NCBI GenBank assembly: GCA_003519375.1
Contig: DOWV01000078.1
Span: 1 to 15,100, forward strand
DNA length: 15,100 nucleotides
Reading direction: 5' to 3'
DNA from: Bacteroidota bacterium
Lineage (GTDB): Bacteria > Bacteroidota > Ignavibacteria > UBA10030
A program made the translations under genes and the position numbers. Numbering within the stretch: position 1 is the first letter of the stretch; each line of letters starts with the position of its first letter. The notes under the pieces were generated by a model. It was given only the letters and a program-made list of their open reading frames with translations. It was not told the DNA's origin and made no database searches. Of this stretch, positions 1 through 7,062 are shown piece after piece.

Positions 1-210
1 GTATGCAGGAATCCCCGGGTTCTGGGATGCAAAGATATCACGGTCCTGAAACACGCTTCTCATCACCACGTCACGCTCACGTGTCAGCTCAACAGCACTG
101 CGACTCTTGCCGAGGTTCATCAGATTATCAGTCAGGTCGAAACACAGCTCTATCAGGGTTTTCCTCAAGTTCAAAGGTTCACAATCCATGCGGAGCCTGT
201 AAACAGGTAG
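1..210 (+). CDS. Cation diffusion facilitator (CDF) efflux protein, C-terminal fragment
   Basis: This is the last 69 codons of a gene that begins before the window, read in frame 1 and ending at the TAG at 208-210. The peptide contains HHHVTLTCQL, then a helix-like stretch (ATLAEVHQIISQVETQL) and ends QVQRFTIHAEPVNR. This matches the cytoplasmic C-terminal domain of CDF transporters, a ferredoxin-like fold that dimerises and binds metal, where a hydrophobic strand, a helix around 'AHEIAERIE' and a final 'V.VHVEP' strand are typical. The His-rich start of the fragment fits metal binding. CDF proteins exchange Zn, Fe, Co or Mn for protons across the inner membrane; the metal cannot be told from this piece. 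The transmembrane part is outside the window, so the family call rests on the tail alone. Confidence 0.72.
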   Translation, partial: VCRNPRVLGCKDITVLKHASHHHVTLTCQLNSTATLAEVHQIISQVETQLYQGFPQVQRFTIHAEPVNR

Positions 211-275
211 TCTTCAGCCGGCTGGCGGGTAGGCGGTGCGAAGCAAGCAGGAGGCGGCATCTCCATCGCGTCACC

Positions 276-304
276 TTGACACTCGTCTTCCTGATCCTTA
301 TTAT
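276..304 (+). promoter_or_regulatory. Candidate sigma-70 promoter for the ABC/thioredoxin operon
   Basis: A perfect TTGACA at 276-281 is followed after 17 bases by TATTAT at 299-304 (5 of 6 to TATAAT). It lies in the gap after the CDF gene and would start RNA near 311, giving a leader of about 27 bases before the GTG at 338. The gap otherwise holds nothing I recognise. Whether this host uses E. coli-like promoters is unknown. Confidence 0.5.
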
Positions 305-337
305 GATCTCCACGTTCTTAATTCTGACATCCAACTA

Positions 338-1078
338 GTGCCTCCTGTGGCATCCGCCATTCACGCTCAAAACATCGGCAAAACGTTTAATCCGGGTTCC
401 AAGAACTCTGTCCAGGCCTTGCGGGATGTGAGCTTCGAGGTTCAGCAGGGCGAGATTGTCGGGCTCATTGGCCCGAACGGAGCAGGGAAGTCAACGCTCC
501 TCCGGATTCTCCTCGGGTTCCTGAACGCCGATAAGGGCGGGAGTGTGAGCATACTCTCACAACATCCGGAATCTCTCGAAGCGCGTCGGGGAATCGGGTA
601 TCAAGCCGACACACAATTTCGCTCTCCGGGTGTCAGGACATCTGCATTTCTCGAGCTCCATGCCCTTCTGGCGGGCAATGCCGATCCGACCGACGAAGTA
701 ACCGCCGTGCTGCGGCATTTCAACCTCCTGAATGCGGCAGCAAGAAAACTCTCAGCTCTCTCGAAGGGAATGAGGCAGAAGATCGAACTCGCCGTCGCTT
801 TCGTCGGATCACCCAAAGTTGTGTTTCTTGATGAGCCAACGGCATCTCTCGATCCGCCGTCCGTGTTCGAGCTTCGCGAGTTTCTGACACAGCAAAAAGA
901 AAAAGGAACGACGGTTTTTTTCAGTTCGCACAACCTGACGGAAGTAGAGAATGTGTGTGACCGCGTCCTCTTCATCCTTGACGGGACGTTGGTCGCCGAA
1001 CATTCACTCGCGGGGACGCCACCGGGATTTCTTGAAGAATCATTCAGAAAGCATCTCGTAGAAAGGAAGCCGTCGTGA
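338..1078 (+). CDS. ABC transporter ATP-binding protein (ABC-2/CcmA-like class)
   Basis: This is the nucleotide-binding subunit that hydrolyses ATP to drive the membrane subunit encoded next. From a start at 338 it is 246 residues with all expected motifs: Walker A GPNGAGKST (45-53), signature LSKGM (141-145), Walker B VVFLDE (161-166), a D-loop ASLDP and the switch His in SSHNL (198). The architecture is that of single-domain ATPases of ABC-2 export systems. The start is uncertain: the frame is open back to a GTG at 236, but the extra 34 residues are Pro/Ser/Arg-rich and look non-coding, and a candidate promoter (276-304) lies inside them. GTG 338 lacks a good Shine-Dalgarno site; GTG 347 is an alternative. 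The gene overlaps the permease gene by four bases (GTGA), indicating translational coupling. The substrate is unknown. Confidence 0.88.
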   Translation: MPPVASAIHAQNIGKTFNPGSKNSVQALRDVSFEVQQGEIVGLIGPNGAGKSTLLRILLGFLNADKGGSVSILSQHPESLEARRGIGYQADTQFRSPGVRTSAFLELHALLAGNADPTDEVTAVLRHFNLLNAAARKLSALSKGMRQKIELAVAFVGSPKVVFLDEPTASLDPPSVFELREFLTQQKEKGTTVFFSSHNLTEVENVCDRVLFILDGTLVAEHSLAGTPPGFLEESFRKHLVERKPS

Positions 1079-1839
1079 ACCGCGCGCTCTGGAGGCTCTT
1101 TAGTATGGAATTCCGGCGCCAGTGGACGGTCGCTGCGTTCTTCATCCCGATCGGCCTGGGCGCTCTGACAACGATCATGCTGGTCCCCATGGCACTCATT
1201 CAACCGGTCTATGATTTTGCGCGAAACGCTGCGCAAATCAACCTCTCCATGGTTGTTCCGTTTGCGGCGGCGCTCTTCTGTGGCGGCATCATCTCTATCG
1301 ATGTGAAAGAGGGTTGGCTGCGCACATTGCTCATTCGACCAATCACGCGGCAGCAGTACCTGCTCATCAAACTGGCTGCAGCGTTTTCGTCGGTCGTGAT
1401 TACGATTGTTGTCGCTGGTGTCATTCCGAACATCGCCGTCGGGGCATTCTTCGCCAAGGGCGTCGTTCGATATGAAATCGGCCCGATACTGGTTGCCCAT
1501 ACGTTGTTCTTGCTGCAGGCCCTGCTCATCATAGGCCTTCTCGTATTCTTTTCATGCTGGATGCCGGGGATATTCAATATGGTCCTTCTCGCGGCGTGGT
1601 ATATCGCGGCGGCATCGATCGGATCGTATCTCCAATCGCGGTTCTGGTCGTCCGAGTGGCTTATGCTTCTGCGTGATTTCCTTTTTCCCTCCGGATTCAC
1701 CAGTGCGCTCGAAATGATCCTGGGAAACGCCGGAACACCGACCTCGGAGCTCGCATGGGGGTTTGCTGCTCTGGGATTTTCTTTTGCGCTTGCCTTCTGG
1801 AGCGTGACGCGCATTGAGGTCGACAAGAGTTCGGAATGA
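1075..1839 (+). CDS. ABC-2-type transporter permease
   Basis: This 254-residue integral membrane protein is the partner of the preceding ATPase. It starts at GTG 1075, inside the ATPase stop (GTGA), with AAGGA at 1063-1067 placed 7 bases ahead. About six hydrophobic segments are visible, near residues 20-41, 58-75, 97-125, 139-163, 165-185 and 228-247. Between the second and third is the stretch SIDVKEGWLRTLLIRPITRQ, a cytoplasmic loop of the kind found in ABC-2 permeases (the '..G.l..llsrPisr..yl..K' pattern), which contacts the ATPase. One ATPase plus one permease implies homodimers of each. Such pairs export lipids, small molecules or drugs, or act in membrane protein maturation; nothing here fixes the cargo. 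The downstream thioredoxin-like gene begins only 4 bases after the stop. Confidence 0.85.
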   Translation: MNRALWRLFSMEFRRQWTVAAFFIPIGLGALTTIMLVPMALIQPVYDFARNAAQINLSMVVPFAAALFCGGIISIDVKEGWLRTLLIRPITRQQYLLIKLAAAFSSVVITIVVAGVIPNIAVGAFFAKGVVRYEIGPILVAHTLFLLQALLIIGLLVFFSCWMPGIFNMVLLAAWYIAAASIGSYLQSRFWSSEWLMLLRDFLFPSGFTSALEMILGNAGTPTSELAWGFAALGFSFALAFWSVTRIEVDKSSE

Positions 1840-1843
1840 CGCG

Positions 1844-2647
1844 ATGAACCAACGGGATCTTACATACGCAAAATGGATTGGCCTCATCAGCGGAGCGATT
1901 CTGCTGTTTGCAGCAGTCACCGAGTACTGGCCGGCATCGGGCACGTCGCTGAACTGGCTGACTCTTGAGGAGGCACGCCTGGAAGCCGGACGTCAGGAGA
2001 AGCCTGTTTTCGTTGATGTCTATGCCGATTGGTGCGGACCTTGTAAACAGATGGAGAGAACTGTATTTCCGGCTGATTCCGTGCGTGATCTTCTTTCGGG
2101 GCGGTTCGTGCTGGCCAAGATCAACGGAGACGACCCATTGACGGGCGATTCGCTGAAGAAGCAATTCGGTATTCGTGCCTACCCGACATACATCGTTCTG
2201 AGCCCTACAGGCAAAGAGCGAAAGCGACGTGTTGGCTTCATCAACAAAACAAGCCTTGTTTCCTGGTTAAGCGATTCCGCCGGAGTTCGGATTCTCTCGT
2301 GGCCCGAGCTCAACAATGCCGCGATGACCGCACGCACACTGCACCGGCGGATCATGGTCCTCGTCCTCCAGTCAGGAGAGGACCTCGAGCATGCAAACAC
2401 CATGTTCGAGGGACAAAAGGTCGCCGAAGCGATTGGCAAGTTCTACGTCCCAACCTTGCTGGTGAGGGGAAACAGCGGAGAAGAATCGCTTCTCTCGCAG
2501 ATTGCGGCTTCACCGAGAACACAAATGAGTGAGGTGATTGTTCTTGAAAGCAACGGCAAAGAAGTCGGCCGGTTTTTCATCGATCGCCAGATGCAATTCA
2601 GATCGTTCGCTCTCGAAAACAAGCTCGTTGAACTCGCAAAAAAATAA
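1844..2647 (+). CDS. Membrane-anchored thioredoxin-like protein
   Basis: This 267-residue protein has one N-terminal membrane segment (about 10-25), so its main part probably faces the periplasm. A thioredoxin fold follows, with the redox motif WCGPC (Cys64 and Cys67) in the context VFVDVYADWCGPCKQM and the cis-proline at Pro114 (AYPTY). That arrangement resembles the C-terminal thioredoxin domain of DsbD and related 'thioredoxin_7' proteins. Residues from about 155 to 267 form a second region with no cysteine and a thioredoxin-like strand pattern (MVLVLQS, YVPTLLV, VIVLES), possibly a degenerate second domain. ATG 1844 is preferred over ATG 1814 because it lies just after the permease stop (gap 4) and begins the charged residues before the membrane segment; the upstream SD is weak. 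Coupling to an ABC exporter suggests thiol-disulfide work on an exported or envelope substrate, which is inference. Confidence 0.85.
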   Translation: MNQRDLTYAKWIGLISGAILLFAAVTEYWPASGTSLNWLTLEEARLEAGRQEKPVFVDVYADWCGPCKQMERTVFPADSVRDLLSGRFVLAKINGDDPLTGDSLKKQFGIRAYPTYIVLSPTGKERKRRVGFINKTSLVSWLSDSAGVRILSWPELNNAAMTARTLHRRIMVLVLQSGEDLEHANTMFEGQKVAEAIGKFYVPTLLVRGNSGEESLLSQIAASPRTQMSEVIVLESNGKEVGRFFIDRQMQFRSFALENKLVELAKK

Positions 2648-2705
2648 CGGCGGCGCAGCCAGCACTTTTTACTTGTCCTGCCAACAGTACCGAGCTTGAA
2701 AACAG

Positions 2706-2825
2706 ATGCCTTTCCAACCGAACACTATGTCATCAGATAAAAAACTTCGCATCCTCATTGTCGCAGCACTTCTCGTGGGCTGGATTCTGGTGATTTTTCT
2801 CCGGTCTGGAACTTCCTGGGGATAA
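2706..2825 (+). CDS. Possible 39-residue single-span membrane protein
   Basis: An open frame from ATG 2706 to the TAA at 2823-2825 encodes 39 residues, with a second in-frame ATG at 2727 that would give 32. After SSDKKLR, a basic flank, comes a continuous hydrophobic segment (ILIVAALLVGWILVIFL), then an Arg and a short polar tail. This follows the positive-inside rule for a one-span membrane protein with its N-terminus in the cytoplasm. It fills most of the 256-base gap between the thioredoxin-like gene and the acyltransferase gene, on the same strand. Against it: the Shine-Dalgarno site is poor (only GAG and GA-rich bases upstream) and short hydrophobic frames arise by chance. I recognise no family. 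Confidence 0.42.
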   Translation: MPFQPNTMSSDKKLRILIVAALLVGWILVIFLRSGTSWG

Positions 2826-2903
2826 GTACGTGCGTGTGGATGGTTGATTTCCGGCCAGCGGTCTGAACCTTCCTACAACAGTGACTTACGCAAGGAGCTT
2901 CCT

Positions 2904-4064
2904 ATGGCACCTTCTGCTGCACCCAAAGCAAGCGGTCGACTCCTCTCGCTCGACGTATTCCGCGGCGCCACGATTGCCGGCATGATGATGGTGAACAACC
3001 CCGGCTCCTGGTCATACATCTATCCTCCCTTTGCGCACGCAAAATGGAACGGGTGGACATTCACTGACCTGATCTTTCCTTTCTTTCTCTGGATCGTCGG
3101 CGTTGCCATGACGTTCTCATTTTCGAAACGCGTTGAGCAGGGAGCAGATAGAAACAAACTCCTGCTGCACGCCTTTCAGCGGGCTCTGGCCATATTCGCG
3201 ATCGGGCTATTCCTGAATGGATTCCCCTTTGGCCTCCTCTTCGGGCACGAATTCGCATGGGCGACCATCCGGATCCCCGGAGTCCTGCAGCGGATCGCCG
3301 TCTGCTATTTCCTGGCGAGCCTGATTGTACTCTATTCCGGCATCGTCTGGCAAATTCGGTGGACGATGATTTTTCTCGTTGTGTATTGGATTCTCATCAA
3401 GACTGTCCCGGTGCCTGAATTTGGCGTTGGAGTACTTGAACCCAACGGAAATCTTGCCTGGTATATTGATTCAAACGTGCTCACCGGACACACCTGGAGA
3501 GGGGCTCCTGTGCCAGGGTTTGACCCCGAAGGTATTTTCAGCACATTGCCGGCGATAGCGACAACGCTTTTTGGCGTTCTCACCGGTCACTTTATCCGGT
3601 CCGATCGCTCCCAGGAGCAGAAGACCGTGTGGATGTTCGTCTTCGGCAACGTCATGATCTTCTTCGCTTTGCTTATGGATAACTGGCTGCCGATCAACAA
3701 GAACCTCTGGACCAGTTCGTACAGCGTCTTCATGGCAGGTATGGCCCTCAACGTGTTCGCGTTGTGCTACTGGATAATCGACGTGAAGGGATCACGGTGG
3801 TGGACCAAGCCGTTCCAGATCTATGGCTTGAACGCCATCAGCATGTTTGCTCTCGCAGGAATCGTCGGCCGCCTGACAGGACTCATCAAATTTACCGGCG
3901 CCGATGAGAATCCCGTCTCACTGAAGGCCTGGTATTATAACCTCTTGTTCGTTCCCATCGGCGATCCCATGTTTGCATCCTTCCTGCATTCGGTTGCGTT
4001 CATGCTTGGCCTTTATGTCATCGCCTACCTGATGTACCGGTACAATATCATTTTGAAGGTCTAA
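2904..4064 (+). CDS. Membrane acyltransferase of the heparan-alpha-glucosaminide N-acetyltransferase (HGSNAT/NagX) type
   Basis: This 386-residue multipass protein opens with the family's LLSLDVFRGATIAGMMMVNN and then PFAHAKWNGWTFTDLIFPFF, where His45 corresponds to the active-site His region of HGSNAT and Asp55 lies in the conserved TxxDLIFPFF. About ten hydrophobic segments follow. In the lysosomal enzyme, acetyl groups are moved from acetyl-CoA across the membrane to glucosamine ends; bacterial homologues (often called NagX or DUF5009) are found near sugar or cell-wall recycling genes and are presumed to acetylate amino sugars. ATG 2904 is chosen over an upstream start at 2844 because AAGGAG (2892-2897) sits 6 bases ahead and the longer form adds unconserved residues. 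It ends at the convergent terminator. No sugar-metabolism gene is nearby to specify its substrate. Confidence 0.85.
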   Translation: MAPSAAPKASGRLLSLDVFRGATIAGMMMVNNPGSWSYIYPPFAHAKWNGWTFTDLIFPFFLWIVGVAMTFSFSKRVEQGADRNKLLLHAFQRALAIFAIGLFLNGFPFGLLFGHEFAWATIRIPGVLQRIAVCYFLASLIVLYSGIVWQIRWTMIFLVVYWILIKTVPVPEFGVGVLEPNGNLAWYIDSNVLTGHTWRGAPVPGFDPEGIFSTLPAIATTLFGVLTGHFIRSDRSQEQKTVWMFVFGNVMIFFALLMDNWLPINKNLWTSSYSVFMAGMALNVFALCYWIIDVKGSRWWTKPFQIYGLNAISMFALAGIVGRLTGLIKFTGADENPVSLKAWYYNLLFVPIGDPMFASFLHSVAFMLGLYVIAYLMYRYNIILKV

Positions 4065-4097
4065 GAGGTGATTCGTTTCAGAGGGCGTTCATGAAAC

Positions 4098-4135
4098 AAA
4101 AAAAAAGCCCGCATCCAGGCAAGGATGCGGGCTTT
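4098..4135 (-). terminator. Rho-independent terminator ending the minus-strand detoxification operon
   Basis: A perfect 13-bp stem (arms 4104-4116 and 4123-4135, sequence AAAGCCCGCATCC and its complement) encloses the loop AGGCAA. A run of nine A at 4098-4106 becomes a U-run on the minus-strand transcript, directly after the stem, so it terminates that direction strongly. On the plus strand the stem is followed only by TTTCTGCTGC, so it may also stop the acyltransferase transcript, less efficiently. Confidence 0.93.
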
Positions 4136-4148
4136 CTGCTGCAAGTCC

Positions 4149-4748
4149 TCAGAGCTGCGCTGACGGCTTCACGAGCTCAAGATTGAACGTAATACTCACA
4201 GTGTCTCCAGCGACGAGCCCGCCTGACTCAATAGTGCGGTTCCACTTCAGGCCGTAGTCAAACCGGTTTATGGCAAGCGTCGCCTTCCAGGCCGCAACAG
4301 TCGATCCGCCCATTCCTTTGATGGAGCCGTTGTAAGTGGCATCAAGGGTGACATCTTTTGTGACATCGCGGATTGTCAGGACACCTTTGATCTTGTAGGT
4401 GTTCTCGCCGACTTTTTCAAAAGATGAACTCTTGAACTTGATCTCGGGAAATTTCTCCGCGTTGAAGAAATCATCCGACTTCAGGTGATTATCACGGCGC
4501 TCGTTGTCCGTGCTGAGGCTTGCAACCTTCAATGTCGCGTCCACGGATCCGTCAGTGAAGTCGTCCTTCGTCGCAGTGAAGGCGATGTCGAAATCCTTGA
4601 AGTTCCCGGTGACTTCGCTGATCACAAGGTGACGAATCGAAAATGTGATCCCGGAGTGCGCTTTGTCGAGTCTCCAGCCGCTTTTCTGGGCCGGGAGGGA
4701 CGCAAAACCCATTGCGAGAAAAAGAACAACTATGGCCAACTTTTTCAT
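4149..4748 (-). CDS. YceI-family periplasmic isoprenoid/quinone-binding protein
   Basis: This 199-residue protein starts with a signal peptide (MKK, a hydrophobic core to about 18, then LPAQKS), so mature protein begins near residue 21-22. The rest is a full YceI lipocalin-like barrel: WRLDKAHSGITFSIRHL near the mature start, then DFFNAEKFPEIKFKS, the repeat of 'I.G.LTIRDVTKDVTL', and the late NRFDYGLKWN. Structures of family members hold polyisoprenoid chains, including isoprenoid quinones, in the barrel; the physiological role is mostly undefined. AGGAG lies 6 bases before ATG 4748. It is the last gene of the operon, 34 bases after the catechol dioxygenase stop and 13 bases before the terminator stem. 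Its place in a quinone/catechol-defence operon suggests it handles a quinone or lipid in the periplasm; this is inference. Confidence 0.93.
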   Translation of the reverse strand: MKKLAIVVLFLAMGFASLPAQKSGWRLDKAHSGITFSIRHLVISEVTGNFKDFDIAFTATKDDFTDGSVDATLKVASLSTDNERRDNHLKSDDFFNAEKFPEIKFKSSSFEKVGENTYKIKGVLTIRDVTKDVTLDATYNGSIKGMGGSTVAAWKATLAINRFDYGLKWNRTIESGGLVAGDTVSITFNLELVKPSAQL

Positions 4749-4782
4749 GGTGTCTCCTATGAATGAAATGAGTGAATGGGAG

Positions 4783-5682
4783 TTACGTGTTAAGAATTTC
4801 TATCTGGATGTTGTCAGAGTCGTGCAGGACAAACCCGTGGTCAGATTCAGCAACCCAGAACTCACTCTGACGCGTCCGGTCGTAAAGTGCTCGAGAGAAC
4901 CGGGTGTCGGTCAACTGAAGGGCGAAGCTCACAAGCCCCTTTGCATTCTTCGATGCGGGTGACCAGCCCCGGCTATTCCACGTGTTGACGCCGATGTGAT
5001 GATGATAGCCTCCGGCGGACATGAACAACGCACCCGGAAAATTCCGCTGAGTGATGTCAAATCCCAATACTCCATGATAGAACTGTTCTGCCTTTTGCAG
5101 ATCTGAGACCTGCAGATGCATATGACCAAGAGATGGTCCCCGCCCGGGAGCGGGATTGTCTAATGCTCGTGAGTTGATTTCAGAGAGAAGACTTTCCACA
5201 TCCAGCGGCTCGGTCACCATTTGCAGTTCGCCGTTGCGGTAGGGCCAGGCCTGACGCGGCCGGTCGACGTAGAGCTCAACACCGTTCCCGTCGGCATCAG
5301 CAAGATAGAGCGCTTCGCTTACTCCATGATCGGCAAATCCCTGGAAGGGCCATTGTCGCTCGTGCAGACGTTCCAAAGCGAATGCGAGGTCTTTTCGATC
5401 CGGATAAAGAAGTGCCAAATGAAAAAGTCCGGGCAAGCGCGGATTCCTTGGCTCGGCATCGGTATCTGCGGTCAGGTAAAGAACCGGGGGGCCACCTGAC
5501 GCGTTGGAAAGGATCGAAGTCCTGCCGCTTACAGAGAGCACCTTCAAGCCGACGAGGTCGCGGTAAAAAGCCACGGCCTTCTCCAGGTTCGACACGCGAA
5601 AATGCGCGTGCGCAATGTGGGTTGACGACGGGAGTGTTTCTACCCGAATGGTCTGATCTGCAATATGAGTTGTCGAGTTCAT
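4783..5682 (-). CDS. CatE-type catechol 2,3-dioxygenase (two-module vicinal oxygen chelate protein)
   Basis: This 299-residue protein carries two vicinal-oxygen-chelate modules, about 22-140 and 183-299. It closely resembles B. subtilis CatE as I recall it, with shared stretches HGVSEALYLAD.DGNGVELY, a GH.HL start to module two, and SAGGYHHHIG. Extradiol dioxygenases of this type open catechol rings next to the hydroxyls using Fe(II). Candidate ligands in the second module are His189, a His in YHHH (227-229) and Glu295. Module one also keeps His25/27, His88 and Glu136, so both modules could bind metal. The start ATG 5682 is 9 bases after the upstream stop with no clear SD, suggesting re-initiation. 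It belongs to the MarR-led operon and probably removes catechols or their analogues; the true substrate is not shown. Confidence 0.88.
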   Translation of the reverse strand: MNSTTHIADQTIRVETLPSSTHIAHAHFRVSNLEKAVAFYRDLVGLKVLSVSGRTSILSNASGGPPVLYLTADTDAEPRNPRLPGLFHLALLYPDRKDLAFALERLHERQWPFQGFADHGVSEALYLADADGNGVELYVDRPRQAWPYRNGELQMVTEPLDVESLLSEINSRALDNPAPGRGPSLGHMHLQVSDLQKAEQFYHGVLGFDITQRNFPGALFMSAGGYHHHIGVNTWNSRGWSPASKNAKGLVSFALQLTDTRFSRALYDRTRQSEFWVAESDHGFVLHDSDNIQIEILNT

Positions 5683-5691
5683 GGTCGATCG

Positions 5692-5988
5692 TCAGTTCAG
5701 CGATACTTTCAGGAGGGGTCTGATCGAGCTGTTATGAAACATGAGCGGATGCATCGACAGCTCGAAGTATCCGTAGAGCGGAAACGTCCTGAGTGTCTCC
5801 AGAGCCTCCCGTTCGTTCCTCGCCGTAAGGGTGATCCAAAGCTTCGACCGGTCGAGGGAAAGGCTGTAGCCCATCACGGTGCCTTGTTCGAGGAGTTTCT
5901 CGATGTGCGCTCGTTGAGCCGGAATCAGCGCGATAAACTCTGTATTCGGTTCTGCAGGAATTGCCACCTCGATCATGAATTGAGCCAT
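5692..5988 (-). CDS. Muconolactone-isomerase/YCII-like small protein
   Basis: This 98-residue protein has the strand-helix-strand pattern of a dimeric alpha/beta barrel: MAQFMIEVAIP, then PAQRAHIEKLLEQGTVMGY, SLSLDRSKLWITL, EALETLRTFPLYGYFELSM. The last part matches the muconolactone delta-isomerase (CatC) style 'L..LPLYPYM.IEV..L' better than plain YciI. CatC moves a double bond in muconolactone during ortho-cleavage of catechol; many small relatives have no known activity. A good Shine-Dalgarno (GGAGGAAGAGG) precedes ATG 5988, and the gene sits between two ring-cleaving dioxygenases, 23 bases after one and 9 before the other. That context supports action on a ring-cleavage product, but the match is to fold and pattern only. 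Confidence 0.72.
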   Translation of the reverse strand: MAQFMIEVAIPAEPNTEFIALIPAQRAHIEKLLEQGTVMGYSLSLDRSKLWITLTARNEREALETLRTFPLYGYFELSMHPLMFHNSSIRPLLKVSLN

Positions 5989-6011
5989 GTGATCCTCTTC
6001 CTCCAGGAATA

Positions 6012-7028
6012 TCAGTTCACAACTGTCTGTTGCTGCGAATGCCGTGACAAGGAATTGTCGATCGGCGGAAGTACACGTTCAAGCTGCCTGCGATGCAGCT
6101 CAAGCCAGGGCGGAAGCTTGAGCGTTGTGCCAAGCGCTTCTTTCGGCTCGTCGACGGTAAAGCCGGGTTCATCGGTTGCAATCTCGAAGAGCACGCCGCC
6201 GGGTTCGTGAAAGTAAACGGACTTGAAATACTGGCGGTCGACAATATCGGTCACACTATGACCCGCCTCAGCGATGCGTGTCCGCCAGTCCGCCTGATGG
6301 TCATAGCCTGAAACGCGCCAGGCAATGTGGTGAATGGAGCCGGCTCCCGGCCGCGCTGGTGGAGACTTCGGATCGATGACCAGATCAACGGCTGCTACGA
6401 GGTCTCCATCGCCAAGGAGAAACCTCTTTCGCTCTCCTTCTGAACCTGCAGGTTGAAACCCGAGAACAGTCTGGAGCATGGTCTCGGTCTGACTCGAATC
6501 CCGGAGTAAAAGCGTGGCACCCGCGAAACCTCTGACGCTGTGCTCAGGAGGCACGGGTCCGTCGGCCCATGCGTGATTGGCTCGTTCGCTATGGGAGAAC
6601 ACGAAATCGATCGAAAGTCCATCCGGATCTTCAAAAGAAATGAGTTCCTCGCCAAATCTTCGAACCGGTCCCTGAAACGAAATGCCATGCTGAGACAACC
6701 GATGAATCCAGTAATCCCGGGCGGCCGGTGGCAGATGAAAAGCGACCGAACCAACTTCGCCGGCGCCCCTCTTTCCGCGTCCGGCATCCTGAAAGGGGAA
6801 AAATGTCAGAATTGTGCCCGGTGTACCGGACTCGTCTCCGTAATAGAGATGATGGACGTCGGGGGAATCGAAATTCACCGTCCGCTTGACAAGTCGAAGC
6901 CCCAGGACGCCGACGAAGAAGTCAACGTTCCGCTGAGGATCGCTCGCGATCGCCGTGATGTGATGAATACCCATCAACGCGCTCTCGCCGGTCGATCGTC
7001 TCATATTAAGGTGTTCAGTTGATCCCAT
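6012..7028 (-). CDS. MhqO/PcpA-type ring-cleaving dioxygenase
   Basis: This 338-residue protein is a two-module vicinal-oxygen-chelate enzyme like B. subtilis MhqO/MhqA and the hydroquinone dioxygenase PcpA. Landmarks are GIHHITAIASD (20-30), LVKRTVNFDSPDVHHLYYG (46-64), SIHHIAWRV (231-239) and LFEIATDEPGF (280-290). The likely Fe(II) ligands are His22/23, His233 and Glu282; the 49-residue gap from His233 to Glu282 matches the His-Glu spacing I recall for PcpA. PcpA opens hydroquinones, while the Mhq enzymes protect against methylhydroquinone and catechols. The frame is open to an ATG at 7130 that would overlap the DoxX gene by 68 bases; ATG 7028 is preferred (34-base gap, GGGAAAG about 8 bases upstream). 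ATG 6974, at MGIHHIT, is also possible. The C-terminus has an extra polar tail. Confidence 0.88.
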   Translation of the reverse strand: MGSTEHLNMRRSTGESALMGIHHITAIASDPQRNVDFFVGVLGLRLVKRTVNFDSPDVHHLYYGDESGTPGTILTFFPFQDAGRGKRGAGEVGSVAFHLPPAARDYWIHRLSQHGISFQGPVRRFGEELISFEDPDGLSIDFVFSHSERANHAWADGPVPPEHSVRGFAGATLLLRDSSQTETMLQTVLGFQPAGSEGERKRFLLGDGDLVAAVDLVIDPKSPPARPGAGSIHHIAWRVSGYDHQADWRTRIAEAGHSVTDIVDRQYFKSVYFHEPGGVLFEIATDEPGFTVDEPKEALGTTLKLPPWLELHRRQLERVLPPIDNSLSRHSQQQTVVN

Positions 7029-7062
7029 TTCTGTCTTTCCCACGGAAAACGGTAGAATAATA

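Noticed and set aside
3..338. 111-codon open frame on the + strand ending in a hydrophobic stretch (LTLVFLILIMISTFLILTSN)
   Set aside because: It overlaps the real CDF C-terminus in another frame, its first two thirds look non-coding, and no usable start lies near the hydrophobic part.
601..1500. 299-codon minus-strand frame opposite the ABC genes
   Set aside because: Arg/Ser/Asp-rich translation with no fold pattern; antisense to two motif-complete genes.
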